From: an uncultured Alphaproteobacteria bacterium
GTDB taxonomy: Bacteria; Pseudomonadota; Alphaproteobacteria; RUG11792
Direction of reading: 5' to 3'
Length of the DNA: 64,000 nucleotides
Assembly: GCA_944390585.1 (NCBI GenBank)
Contig: CALXQI010000015.1
Location: 124,001-188,000 of the forward strand
The position numbers were made by a program, and so were the translations under genes. Under the pieces are notes generated by a model. It was given only the letters and a program-made list of their open reading frames with translations. It did no database searches and was not told the DNA's origin. Of the stretch, positions 16,064 through 24,006 are shown in pieces (within the stretch, counting starts at the first letter, position 1; each line of letters starts with the position of its first letter).

Positions 16064-16410
16064 ATGAAGAAAATTCTTCTAATTTGTGGATTGTTGCTTA
16101 GCAGCAGTCATGGATGGGAAATGTGCTAAATAGTATACGGAATAGCATACAGAATAGCATACAGGGAAATGCTGCGGCAAATGCTTTAAATCAAAATCAA
16201 ACTAATTTTAATGAGTTGATGAACACTTTTGCAGGGTATTTTAACGAGAATAAGTTTTTGAAGATGATGTTTGATGTATCTATTGATAGTCCGTTTATAG
16301 AATTTTGCTGCAAGTACTTTAATTATCAAAATGGTGAATTATGGGTAGATGATGAAATTGCTAATGGTGAGTTATTTGGAAGTGCATTTGAAAATGTGGT
16401 GTTTAGATAG
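16064..16410 (+). pseudogene. Remnant of a secreted-family gene (copy 1: signal peptide plus C-terminal end)
   Basis: From 16064 a signal peptide is encoded (MKKILLICGLLLSSSHG, then WEMC and TAA at 16127). The continuation lies in another frame as a 98-residue frame starting at 16114. Its last 45 residues (FLKMMFDVSIDSPFIEFCC...NYQNGELWVDDEIANGELF) match the ends of the genes at 16794-17171 and 18423-19706. It lacks the long middle region of the full copy. This is best read as an internally deleted and frameshifted paralogue, although the 98-residue frame might still be made. Confidence 0.7.
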
Positions 16411-16415
16411 AATTT

Positions 16416-16431
16416 AGAAGCATATGCTTCT
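16416..16431. terminator. Perfect 16-bp palindrome after copy 1
   Basis: AGAAGCATATGCTTCT is a perfect palindrome just after the end of the 16114 frame, followed within 20 bases by a T-run. A related but weaker hairpin (GGAAG/CTTC, about 17186-17201) follows copy 2, so it probably belongs to the repeated gene unit and acts as a terminator. Confidence 0.45.
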
Positions 16432-16548
16432 GATAACCAGATTTATCTTTTTTGTTATTTGCAAGTTGCTACACTACACTCAAAAAACCAATTTTCCATC
16501 TATGTAGCATCCGTTTTGATGTACAACAAAGGAACAGTACATTTTACA

Positions 16549-16625
16549 ATCTATTATAACTATTAAATCTATTATAACTATTAATAATATTAAAAAATTA
16601 TTTTGTTGATATTTGTAAAAACATA
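16549..16625 (+). repeat. dsbD 3'-end repeat, direct partial copy
   Basis: Matches the last bases of dsbD and its downstream promoter region (TCTATTATAACTATTAA, AAATTATTTTGTTGATATTTG, TAAAAACAT). The first 17 bases are themselves repeated in tandem. The -35 box has decayed to TTGATA and no -10 box follows, so this copy has probably lost promoter function. Confidence 0.75.
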
Positions 16626-17171
16626 TGACGATAGAAGAATATCAAGAGGTAAAGTATAAAGAGGCATTGAAAACACAAGTGGAATCAAATAGACAGACAA
16701 TGTAAGAGTATGATCTTGAACTTATAAAGGCTGAAGAAGAGGATGGATGCCCGGAACTAAGAAATACCAACTATATGGTACACAAGGCTAGTAATGCGCG
16801 TAGTGTTTAAGGGATGGAAAGCAGTATTGAGAGAAGCTGGTATGAATGGACTTCATGATATTATTTTAAATTATAGAGTTGGAACTGTAAATCGTGATTC
16901 AGTTTTGCAGTTTTTACTGTTTATGGGGGCAACAACAAAGTGTGTTAATGCATTAAGAGAGTATGCAATGAGAATGAAGGGATGGATGAATAATTATGAA
17001 CAACCGATTTTGCCACGAAATTGTGATGGAGAAGAGTTCATAGAAATGATGTTTGGTGTATCAACTACTGGTGAATTTGTGCAATTTTGTATAGATAATG
17101 TTAGATATCAAGATGATGCTTTAATGGTATCGGATCGCATTGCTAACGGTGCATTGTTTAAAAGCTTTTGA
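16625..17171 (+). pseudogene. Broken copy of the secreted-family gene (copy 2)
   Basis: An ATG at 16625 opens a frame that meets TAA at 16703. The same frame continues as ELIKAEEEDGCPELRNTNYMVHKASNA, matching HPEMMNNNHMIHNNSD of the full copy, and then stops; the next stretch VFKGWKAVLREAGMNGLHD is in a different frame, entered at the ATG at 16794. The last 125 residues (16794-17171) align well with residues 320-440 of the product of 18423-19706, including VQFLLFMGATTKCVNAL and the shared C-terminal block MMFGVSTTGEFVQFC. One nonsense change and one frameshift make this a pseudogene; the 3' part may still be called as a 125-residue gene. Confidence 0.75.
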
Positions 17172-17296
17172 ATAGCATGAATGTTGGAAGTTTTAGGCTT
17201 CTACCAATAATCTATTTTGTAACTGTTATATAAATTTTCTCTTGTTATTTGAAAAAATAGTATAAAATTCCAAGGCATGGTTTATTATCTTTAGGA

Positions 17297-17934
17297 ATGA
17301 AAAAAGTTTTATTGGCAATGGCACTGTGTTGCAATATAAGCAATATGGTAATGGCTTGCACAGCAAGAATGTGCAAAGAGTATTATAAATGTTTTGAGAG
17401 TGTAAATAACGGAAAAATCAAGGATGCAGCAAGCGCTAAAAGACTGTATATCAAAAGTTTTGGAACACGCTACAGAACAATTGGCACCAAGGATTATGAA
17501 TATAACTCTTTGTTTTAGCTCTTGTGTGCAAATGTACAAACGTGCATGTGAGGATATATTAGGGTGCTTGGACAGACGTATATGGTGAGACTCTGCTGTA
17601 CGGCAAGGAAATTTCTGATGAAGCACTACTTATGTATACTGAAACAATGAGCTGGATGAGCAAAGAATTGCGTATATGGGCAGAAGATGTTGAAAATAGA
17701 GAATCTAAAATAGAAGTAAGAAAGGATGGTGTATATCTTGGAGCGTTTGTTTTGTATATGCAATGTATTCATAAGTGTATTATTGATGGTAGTGATGGTA
17801 TCAAGCAAAATCATAATTATATAATAATTGGTGAGATGCTAGATTCATACGCAATGTTTATAAATAAAAGTACTGTAGAGTGGTATAACATGAACTTAGA
17901 TAAAATTAATGCATTATTGAGAAATGGAGCGTGA
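17297..17934 (+). pseudogene. Frameshifted secreted-protein gene
   Basis: Starts with a signal peptide (MKKVLLAMALCCNISNMVMA) and a cysteine-containing region (CTARMCKEYYKCFESVNNGK). The frame ends at 17518. Coding-like sequence continues in a second frame (SSCVQMYKRACEDILGCLD, about 17514-17580) and then in a third (WTDVYGETLLYGKEISDEALL, running into the frame 17632-17934: MYTETMSWMSKELRIWAEDVE...INALLRNGA). Two frameshifts in a once continuous gene of about 210 residues are the simplest reading. No known family. Confidence 0.65.
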
Positions 17935-17945
17935 TGCACTAGCCC

Positions 17946-18182
17946 CTAGTCGTCATATTTACGCCTTCTTCTATCAAATATAACATCGTCAACATCATTT
18001 AAAATAGTATTAATTTTTCTTACTATATCTTCATCAGCACCATGTATCTTTAGCATTTGTTTCATGTCTTCTAAGTGTTCAGCCATTTTTTCAATACAAT
18101 CAATTTTATATGTTAATATTTGTTTAATACTTTGTAGATGCGTAATTATTCTTTCAATATATTTAACTCTGCTATCATTCAT
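17946..18182 (-). CDS. Small coiled-coil protein
   Basis: A 78-residue product from an ATG with a clear ribosome site (GGAG, 8 nt before). The sequence has regular heptads (VKYIERIITHLQSIKQIL, DCIEKMAEHLEDMKQML, IVRKINTILNDVDDVIF) and ends in a basic-acidic tail (DRRRRKYDD). It has no signal peptide. It lies just downstream of tRNA-Ser on the same strand and may share its transcript. Function unknown. Confidence 0.6.
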   Translation of the reverse strand: MNDSRVKYIERIITHLQSIKQILTYKIDCIEKMAEHLEDMKQMLKIHGADEDIVRKINTILNDVDDVIFDRRRRKYDD

Positions 18183-18205
18183 TTGATTTACTCCAAAATA
18201 AAGAT

Positions 18206-18297
18206 TGGCGGAGAGAGGGGGATTCGAACCCCCGATACGGCTTTCACCGTATAACGGTTTAGCAAACCGCCGCCTTCAGCCTCTCGGCCATCTCTCC
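18206..18297 (-). tRNA. tRNA-Ser (anticodon GCU)
   Basis: 92 nt on the minus strand. Acceptor GGAGAGA pairs with TCTCTCC, then G and an encoded CCA. Anticodon stem and loop GGTTTGCTAAACC gives anticodon GCU, reading AGC and AGU. A long variable arm (TATACGGTGAAAGCCGTATC) and T-arm (GGGGGTTCGAATCCCCC) identify a class II serine tRNA. Confidence 0.97.
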
Positions 18298-18422
18298 ATG
18301 TCATAATGATACCAGTTATTACAAAATTGAGCAAGCATTTGTTGTACATTGAAATTGCTGTATTCAAGTAGTTCTTTATTGAAGAAAAAAAGAATAAATT
18401 TGATGTTCTATACTATTATGAT

Positions 18423-19706
18423 TTATACGTTTACAAACATGCTTCTAAATAATGCACCATCCGCAATATAATCAGACACAATCAAACTATCATTTTGATA
18501 ACTAACATTTCTAGCACAAAATTGTGCAAAATCACTATTAGTCGATATCCCAAACATCATTTTCATAAATTCATCAAAGTTAATACCACCACTCGGTAAA
18601 ATCCCATTTCCTTCCATCCAGTGTTGACAGTCTCTTACACACGTTTCCAATGCATTAGCACATTTAGTCGTTGCTCCCATAAAAAGCAAAAATTGTACAG
18701 CCGAATCTGGGTTTACAGTCCCAATTCTATAATTCTCGATAACGTCATAAAGTCCAGCCATACCATTTTCCCGCAATAATCTTTTCCATCCTCTAAACGT
18801 AACTTGTACATCGCTATTGTTGTGTATCATGTGGTTATTATTCATCATTTCAGGGTGTAGTTGTTCATATGCTAATACTGCTTCTTCTGCCGCAATTTGC
18901 CCCATTCCGTTAATACTTAAGAATTCGTCTGCATGTAGACTAAGCATTGCTGCCCAATCATACACCTGTAATCCATCCTTTATCAACAACATATGATATA
19001 GTTCATACAAACATCCGTCTACCTCATGTACTACATCATTAACATCACTAAATATGCAACAATCTTTTACATCCCATCCAATAAATTGATTTTTATATGC
19101 ACCACTCATCTCCCACATTGCTTCTCCATACTTGCACACAATTCTTACATTTCTCGTATAAAGCAAATCCATTACATATCCTTCAAAAATCCTATCCACA
19201 TTATTGTACATTTGTTCCATTACATCTTGAGCATTAAACCCTCTATTTAATAAGTTTAATAAGCACACACTTAGAAAGTCTTCACGTGCCTCTTCTACAC
19301 CATCATACGTCAATTCCCTGTTTTGTCTCTGTCGCACGTCATCCATATATTGTTGCATACTATACTTATAAATATCGTTATGTCCTATGTTTAAACCAAA
19401 CTGAAATCTTTCAAAACTGTTTCCATTTTCAACACCTCTCTCAATCACAATTATCCACCTGCTTTGTTGCATCACACCATTGACATTGTTGTTAACGTCC
19501 ATATCATAGTTTTCATTAGCATTTTCATCGCCACTGTCCTCATAACCACTGTACAATCTCCTTTCAAAAACAGCTTTGATAATTTGCCCACCAACATAGT
19601 TTTCTTCCTTTTGTCCCATATTTATCGATACTATGCCGCACATCCTGCATGCAGCACTTTGAATACAATAGTCTAAATCTTGATTCCCTAACGGTCCGCG
19701 TCCCAT
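18423..19706 (-). CDS. Hypothetical protein, full-length copy of the 16-20 kb family (copy 3)
   Basis: The longest frame reaches 19784, but its first 26 codons are copied dsbD tail and contain the promoter (TTGACA, 17 bp, TATAAT), so transcription starts near 19733. The ATG at 19706 (MGRGPLGNQDLDYC) is the first usable start; 427 residues. No signal peptide is left, unlike copy 1, so either secretion was lost when the gene was joined to the dsbD tail or the product acts inside the cell. Notable parts: CIQSAACRMCG, an acidic Asn-rich loop (ENANENYDMDVNNNVNG), WIIVIERGVENGN, and the C-terminal blocks shared with copies 1 and 2 (VQFLLFMGATTKC, MMFGISTNSDFAQFC). Family unknown. Confidence 0.7.
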   Translation of the reverse strand: MGRGPLGNQDLDYCIQSAACRMCGIVSINMGQKEENYVGGQIIKAVFERRLYSGYEDSGDENANENYDMDVNNNVNGVMQQSRWIIVIERGVENGNSFERFQFGLNIGHNDIYKYSMQQYMDDVRQRQNRELTYDGVEEAREDFLSVCLLNLLNRGFNAQDVMEQMYNNVDRIFEGYVMDLLYTRNVRIVCKYGEAMWEMSGAYKNQFIGWDVKDCCIFSDVNDVVHEVDGCLYELYHMLLIKDGLQVYDWAAMLSLHADEFLSINGMGQIAAEEAVLAYEQLHPEMMNNNHMIHNNSDVQVTFRGWKRLLRENGMAGLYDVIENYRIGTVNPDSAVQFLLFMGATTKCANALETCVRDCQHWMEGNGILPSGGINFDEFMKMMFGISTNSDFAQFCARNVSYQNDSLIVSDYIADGALFRSMFVNV

Positions 19707-19731
19707 TTCATATAATTTTTTTATCGCATCC

Positions 19732-19842
19732 AGTTTGATATTATAACTTATGTTTTTACAAATGTCAACAAAATAATTCTTCAATATTATTAATATTTAT
19801 AATAGAGGGTAGGATGCACGGTTCCTTGTCTTTTATATGTTG
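19732..19842 (-). repeat. dsbD 3'-end repeat, inverted copy
   Basis: Reverse complement of about 15935-16035, including GAACCGTGCATCCTACC and GAAGAATTATTTTGTTGACA. With the original it forms an inverted repeat pair about 3.7 kb apart that encloses all three family members and tRNA-Ser. Confidence 0.85.
19740..19768 (-). promoter_or_regulatory. Perfect-consensus sigma-70 promoter carried on the copied dsbD tail
   Basis: On the minus strand TTGACA (19768-19763), a 17-bp spacer, and TATAAT (19745-19740): both boxes match the consensus fully. It is a copy of the promoter at 16004-16032, whose -10 box is one base less perfect, and drives the gene ending at 18423. Confidence 0.8.
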
Positions 19843-20020
19843 TGTAATACGTAATTTTTATTAAGATGATTTATTTAATGTTATTTTGGACAATGTATTT
19901 AATATTGATGATTTATCTTGCTGTAATGTTTTTAATATGCTGTTTTTACATATAACGAAAAAGTTTCCATAATATAAATTATGATGATATATGTATGGAT
20001 AAAAAATAGTGGAAATTTTA

Positions 20021-20382
20021 TTAACCACATTGTGTGTTATTTATTAATAATCTAAGTTCTCTACTATATTCTTCAATATATTCATTATGTTTATTTGTAA
20101 TGTATTCAATATTCTCGTTGCTCTTTGCCAATAAGAATTTGCTAAATTCATTGCAACGTCTTGCATTTTCTAAAATTTGTATACATCTACTTCTCCCATT
20201 ACTCAATGATTGTAAATATGTCATCATATTACCAATAGGAAAATCACTGTTATTAATAATGTTGAATATACTTATATTAACCGTAATATTATCGGTAAAG
20301 TACTTGATATCGTTGTATACTTCACTTAATGAATTGTTTTCTGATAACTTAACTGCATTTTTCCAAAATTCAACTTTTTCAT
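20021..20382 (-). pseudogene. Small gene with probable A-run frameshift near its start
   Basis: A 68-residue frame (MMTYLQSLSNGRSRC...INNTQCG) starts at 20227, but the same frame is open upstream for a further 50 codons with coding-like sequence (EFWKNAVKLSENNSLSEVYNDIKYF). That stretch has no start codon in frame; the ATG at 20382 (ATG, five A, GTTG) is one base out. With six A instead of five the gene would read MKKVEFWKNAVKL and give about 121 residues. Either the gene is disabled or slippage on the A-run restores it. Function unknown; the C-terminal half is helical. Confidence 0.5.
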
Positions 20383-20417
20383 TATATTAAATATATATTA
20401 TTTGTAATAACATTTAC

Positions 20418-21539
20418 TTATTTCATATTACCCATTCTTATTTTGCACCAAATATTATTTAGTGCTCTATCATATTGCTTATCGCTCATTGATATACTGA
20501 TTTTTGGTGTATGTAACGTAGTAATTTCTTCTGCTGTTGGACATATGCTGATATCTGCATCACGTAACGTTTGCCTAAATGATTCGACACTAGATTTTAT
20601 TGTTGTTAATATACCGGAAAATTTTGTTATTCTGTAAGCAATATCACTACGTAGTAAAAAATTAATAAATTTATGTGCAGCATCAATATGTTTTGCATTT
20701 TTTGGAATACACATACAATCTATCCATAGTATTCCATAATTTGCTGGTAAAATATAGCGAATGTTTGCATTTTTTGATGATTTAATAGCACGGTAAACAT
20801 TATCTGATGATGCAATGCCAATGCATATCTCTCCACTCAACATATCATTAATAACAGTTTCTGAAGAGAATTTTTTAATATATTTTCTTATACTGCTGAT
20901 CTGTTTTACAAATGCATTTAAATTATCAGACGTCTTTTCAAAAGTCTTTTTCTGTAAATATATTAATGTTTGATAATATATATCAACTACTTCTTGTGGA
21001 AAACTTATACCATATTTTGATATTTTTGATGCTATATTTGGGACAAAAATCATGTCATATGATATTTGTTCAGTTTGTAGCACCTTTTCAACGATATCAG
21101 TATTTACTGCAATGCCTATGGTTCCCCAAAAAAATGGAACTGCATATTGTGTGTGCCCTATTTTGTTATAGATTTCGCTCATAATGTGCTTTGCATTTGG
21201 TATTTTTGAAAAATCTATTTTTCTGTAAAGTCCAATAGAAATTTGCCTAGCGGCATAAGGGAAAAATGATGGGAAAATGATATCATACCCACTACTACCA
21301 GCAAGTAGCTTGGCTTCTACTATTTCATTGCTGTCATACATATCATAGCGTACGCGTATACCAGTTTCTTGCTCAAAATCTTTAATAACAGATTGTGGTA
21401 TAACTCCATACCAGCCATATATATTTATTACATGATCGTTTTTCTTAGATATAATAGAATCAAAAAACAGAAACTTTATACATAACAATATAAGGCAATA
21501 TACTGACCAAGTTAGTATTTGTTTAACTACTGCACGCAT
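20418..21539 (-). CDS. PotD-like polyamine/solute-binding protein of an ABC transporter
   Basis: Type 1/8 periplasmic binding protein close to the spermidine/putrescine receptor PotD. The 373 residues start with an N-terminal membrane anchor or signal (ILTWSVYCLILLCIKFLFF) followed by the family blocks INIYGWYGVIPQSVIKDFEQETGIRVRYD, AGSSGYDIIFPSFF, YAVPFFWGTIGIAVNTD and CIPKNAKHIDAAHKFINFLLRSDIA. Length is normal. It overlaps the end of pyrH by 13 nt and so is the last gene of the rpsB-tsf-pyrH transcript; no permease or ATPase gene is adjacent. In many bacteria frr follows pyrH, and it is absent here. Confidence 0.85.
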   Translation of the reverse strand: MRAVVKQILTWSVYCLILLCIKFLFFDSIISKKNDHVINIYGWYGVIPQSVIKDFEQETGIRVRYDMYDSNEIVEAKLLAGSSGYDIIFPSFFPYAARQISIGLYRKIDFSKIPNAKHIMSEIYNKIGHTQYAVPFFWGTIGIAVNTDIVEKVLQTEQISYDMIFVPNIASKISKYGISFPQEVVDIYYQTLIYLQKKTFEKTSDNLNAFVKQISSIRKYIKKFSSETVINDMLSGEICIGIASSDNVYRAIKSSKNANIRYILPANYGILWIDCMCIPKNAKHIDAAHKFINFLLRSDIAYRITKFSGILTTIKSSVESFRQTLRDADISICPTAEEITTLHTPKISISMSDKQYDRALNNIWCKIRMGNMK

Positions 21540-22183
21540 GATGTTTTAATGCTTCCATTAATTGCACGTACAAAGCAATTTTCTTCATACCCAGAAAATA
21601 CAATGATCTTCATTTTTAAATCTTTTGCTAGCGCAAATGCAGCTGCATCCATTATTTGTATACCACGTATTAAACAATCATCGTAAGTTAAAGTTGATAA
21701 ATATTCAGCTTTATTATTTAATTTTGGATCTTCTGTATAAATACCATCAGTTTTTGTTGCTTTAAGTATATAATCAGCATGCAGAATACCTGCATATATT
21801 ACTGATGCTGTATCTGTTGATACATTTGGCATCCCAGTTCCACCAACAAATAGCAGAATTCTATCATGGCAATATTGCTCTTCAACAGTCATTGGGTTAA
21901 ACTTTTGCACTCCAAATGGTAGTTGCAAAGGAGAAAGAATTGTTGTGTTATATCCTTTTTGTTGTAATTTATTAGAAAAAAGCATGCCATTGATTGCGGT
22001 AGCAAGCATTCCAACACTGTCAGCTACGCATTTTGAATATTCATCACAAGAGCGCCCACGTATAACATTGCCACCTCCAACAACTATTGCTATAGACGCT
22101 TCGGACTCGGCAAGAGAACACACACTTTTTATGATGTTGTCAGAAGATAGCAGCTCGCCAGATATCTTTAACACAACTTTCAT
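21527..22183 (-). CDS. pyrH: UMP kinase PyrH
   Basis: Phosphorylates UMP to UDP; amino acid kinase fold. The 218 residues have KISGELL at the start, IAIVVGGGNVIRGR, DSVGMLATAINGML, FVGGTGMPNVSTDTAS (family: GGTGNPFFTTDTAA), ADYILKATKTDGIYTEDPK and a C-terminal IVFSGYEENCFVRAINGS. It is a little shorter than usual (about 240) because loops are trimmed. It sits 8 bp after tsf. Confidence 0.93.
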   Translation of the reverse strand: MKVVLKISGELLSSDNIIKSVCSLAESEASIAIVVGGGNVIRGRSCDEYSKCVADSVGMLATAINGMLFSNKLQQKGYNTTILSPLQLPFGVQKFNPMTVEEQYCHDRILLFVGGTGMPNVSTDTASVIYAGILHADYILKATKTDGIYTEDPKLNNKAEYLSTLTYDDCLIRGIQIMDAAAFALAKDLKMKIIVFSGYEENCFVRAINGSIKTSCVQ

Positions 22184-22191
22184 TGTTGTAA

Positions 22192-23115
22192 CTACCTAAT
22201 AAAGGATTGCACTTCTTCCGCAAAATTTGTGTCTTTCTTTTCTATCCCTTCACCTAAGACAAACTTAACAAATCCAGAGATTTTTAACGAACAATTATTT
22301 TCTTTTTCAAACTGTGATATAACATCCAAAACGCGACTTTTTGGTTCCATTACAAACGGTTGCTTTGTCAACACAACTTCCTCAAAAAATTTAGCAACAC
22401 GTCCGTCTGCAATTTTCTCTGCTACATTATCAGGCTTTTTCATTTCTTTTGCTTGCTCTATGGCAACATTCCTCTCTTTGTCTACAACATCGCTAGGTAC
22501 GCAATTTTTGCAAACGTAAGTAGGATTTGCAGCAACTATATGCATGGCAATCTTTTTCCCAAAATCTCTTAATGCATCTAAATTAGCGCAGTTGCTTTCT
22601 AATCCAACACCAACACCTATTTTGCCAAGATCATTGTTTACTGCATTATGCAAATACCTAGCAACTATACCATTTTCAACACAAACATGAGAGACTCTGC
22701 GTAGCGTAATATTTTCACCTACCAAAGCAATTAAGGATTTAATGGCATCAGATATAGTTGTCCCATCTTGTAATGTTTTATTATTTGCTTGATCTACATC
22801 TTCACAATCCATACATGCGTCACTTATTTGTTTTGCCAGCGTTTGGAAATTTTCATTCTTAGCAACAAAGTCAGTTTCAGAGTTCAATTCTACTAATGTA
22901 CATTTCTTATCATCTGTGCTTACAGAGATTGCAATAAGCCCATCTGCAGCTACGCGTGAAGTCTTTTTTGCAGCATCCATTAGCCCTTTTTTACGAAGAT
23001 ACTCGGCAGCAGCATCTAAATCACCGTTTGTCTCTTCAAGAGCTTTTTTGCAATTCATCATAGCTGCGTTGGTTTTTTCTCGCAGCTGCTTTACTAATTT
23101 TGCACTAATTTCCAT
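22192..23115 (-). CDS. tsf: Elongation factor Ts
   Basis: Nucleotide exchange factor for EF-Tu. The 307 residues start MEISAKLVKQLREKTNAAMMNCKKALEE-like (UBA domain) and contain the Tu-contacting TDF motif (NSETDFVAKNENF), then GENITLRRVSHV, KIGVGVGLE and KIAMHIVAANPTYV, with a second core domain ending in KISGFVKFVLGEGIEKK. The start overlaps the end of rpsB by 11 nt, as is usual in compact genomes. Confidence 0.95.
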   Translation of the reverse strand: MEISAKLVKQLREKTNAAMMNCKKALEETNGDLDAAAEYLRKKGLMDAAKKTSRVAADGLIAISVSTDDKKCTLVELNSETDFVAKNENFQTLAKQISDACMDCEDVDQANNKTLQDGTTISDAIKSLIALVGENITLRRVSHVCVENGIVARYLHNAVNNDLGKIGVGVGLESNCANLDALRDFGKKIAMHIVAANPTYVCKNCVPSDVVDKERNVAIEQAKEMKKPDNVAEKIADGRVAKFFEEVVLTKQPFVMEPKSRVLDVISQFEKENNCSLKISGFVKFVLGEGIEKKDTNFAEEVQSFIR

Positions 23116-23866
23116 TTTGTTCCTCCTTTTGCTGTTCTACTACAATATCTGTTTCTCCGATATCAACACCGGATTTCCTCATGCCTTTTTGCAGTCCGTC
23201 CAACACTGCTCCAGCAAACAGGTCACAATACAATGTGATTGCACGAGTTGCATCATCATTTCCAGGTATCTTGTACGTTACATCGTCTGGATCAGAGTTT
23301 GAATCAACGATTGCAACAATAGGTATACCAAGTTTGCGTGCTTCCTTTACTGCAACAGCTTCTCTTATTGTGTCAATGATGACAAGCAAATTAGGCACAC
23401 CTCCCATATCTTTTACACCACCAACAACCTTTTCTAATTTTTCATACTTTCTTTTCAATCCAAGAATTTCTTTTTTTGTCAGCCCTTCCGGATGCTCTAT
23501 TGTATCGCACAGTTCTTTCATCCTCTTGATAGAATTGTTCACTGTTTTCCAGTTTGTTAACATTCCGCCCAGCCATCTGTGGTTAACATAGTATTGACCA
23601 CATCTGTTTGCAGCTTCCTTTATTTTGTCACTAGCCTGTGCTTTTGTTCCAACAAACAAAATACGCCCATATCCAGCGGCAACATCAGTGATTACTTTAA
23701 GCGCGCTCTCCAACATTGGAACAGTCTGCTCTAAGTCGATAATGTGTATTCCATTTTTGTGTCCAAATAAGTATGGTGCCATTTTTGGATTCCACTTACG
23801 TGTAACATGACCGTAATGGACACCAGCTTCAAAAAGATCACGCATTGTAAAATTTGTATTTGACAT
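23105..23866 (-). CDS. rpsB: Ribosomal protein uS2
   Basis: Small-subunit protein S2. The start is placed at the ATG of MSNTNFTMRDLFEAGVHYGH (23866), six codons inside the longest frame, since the family starts close to MRDLLEAGVHFGH. Blocks: WNPKMAPYLFG, IHIIDLEQT, VGTKAQASDKIKEAANRCGQYYVNHRWLGGMLTNWKT, GVKDMGGVPNLLVIIDTIREAVAVKEARKLGIPIVAIVDSNSDPD. Full length (about 253 residues). First gene of rpsB-tsf-pyrH-potD-like; the 120 bp before it contain no gene. Confidence 0.96.
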   Translation of the reverse strand: MSNTNFTMRDLFEAGVHYGHVTRKWNPKMAPYLFGHKNGIHIIDLEQTVPMLESALKVITDVAAGYGRILFVGTKAQASDKIKEAANRCGQYYVNHRWLGGMLTNWKTVNNSIKRMKELCDTIEHPEGLTKKEILGLKRKYEKLEKVVGGVKDMGGVPNLLVIIDTIREAVAVKEARKLGIPIVAIVDSNSDPDDVTYKIPGNDDATRAITLYCDLFAGAVLDGLQKGMRKSGVDIGETDIVVEQQKEEQNGN

Positions 23867-24006
23867 AACACTCCGATTCAACAACTACACAAATCACTTA
23901 AACATCGGAAAGATTTGTGTAAACGATCTACGGCAAAAGCCTTTACAAATGCTATAACATGAAAAGCTCTATGTCAAGCATCACATTTATTTTTGTGTAT
24001 AGTTTG

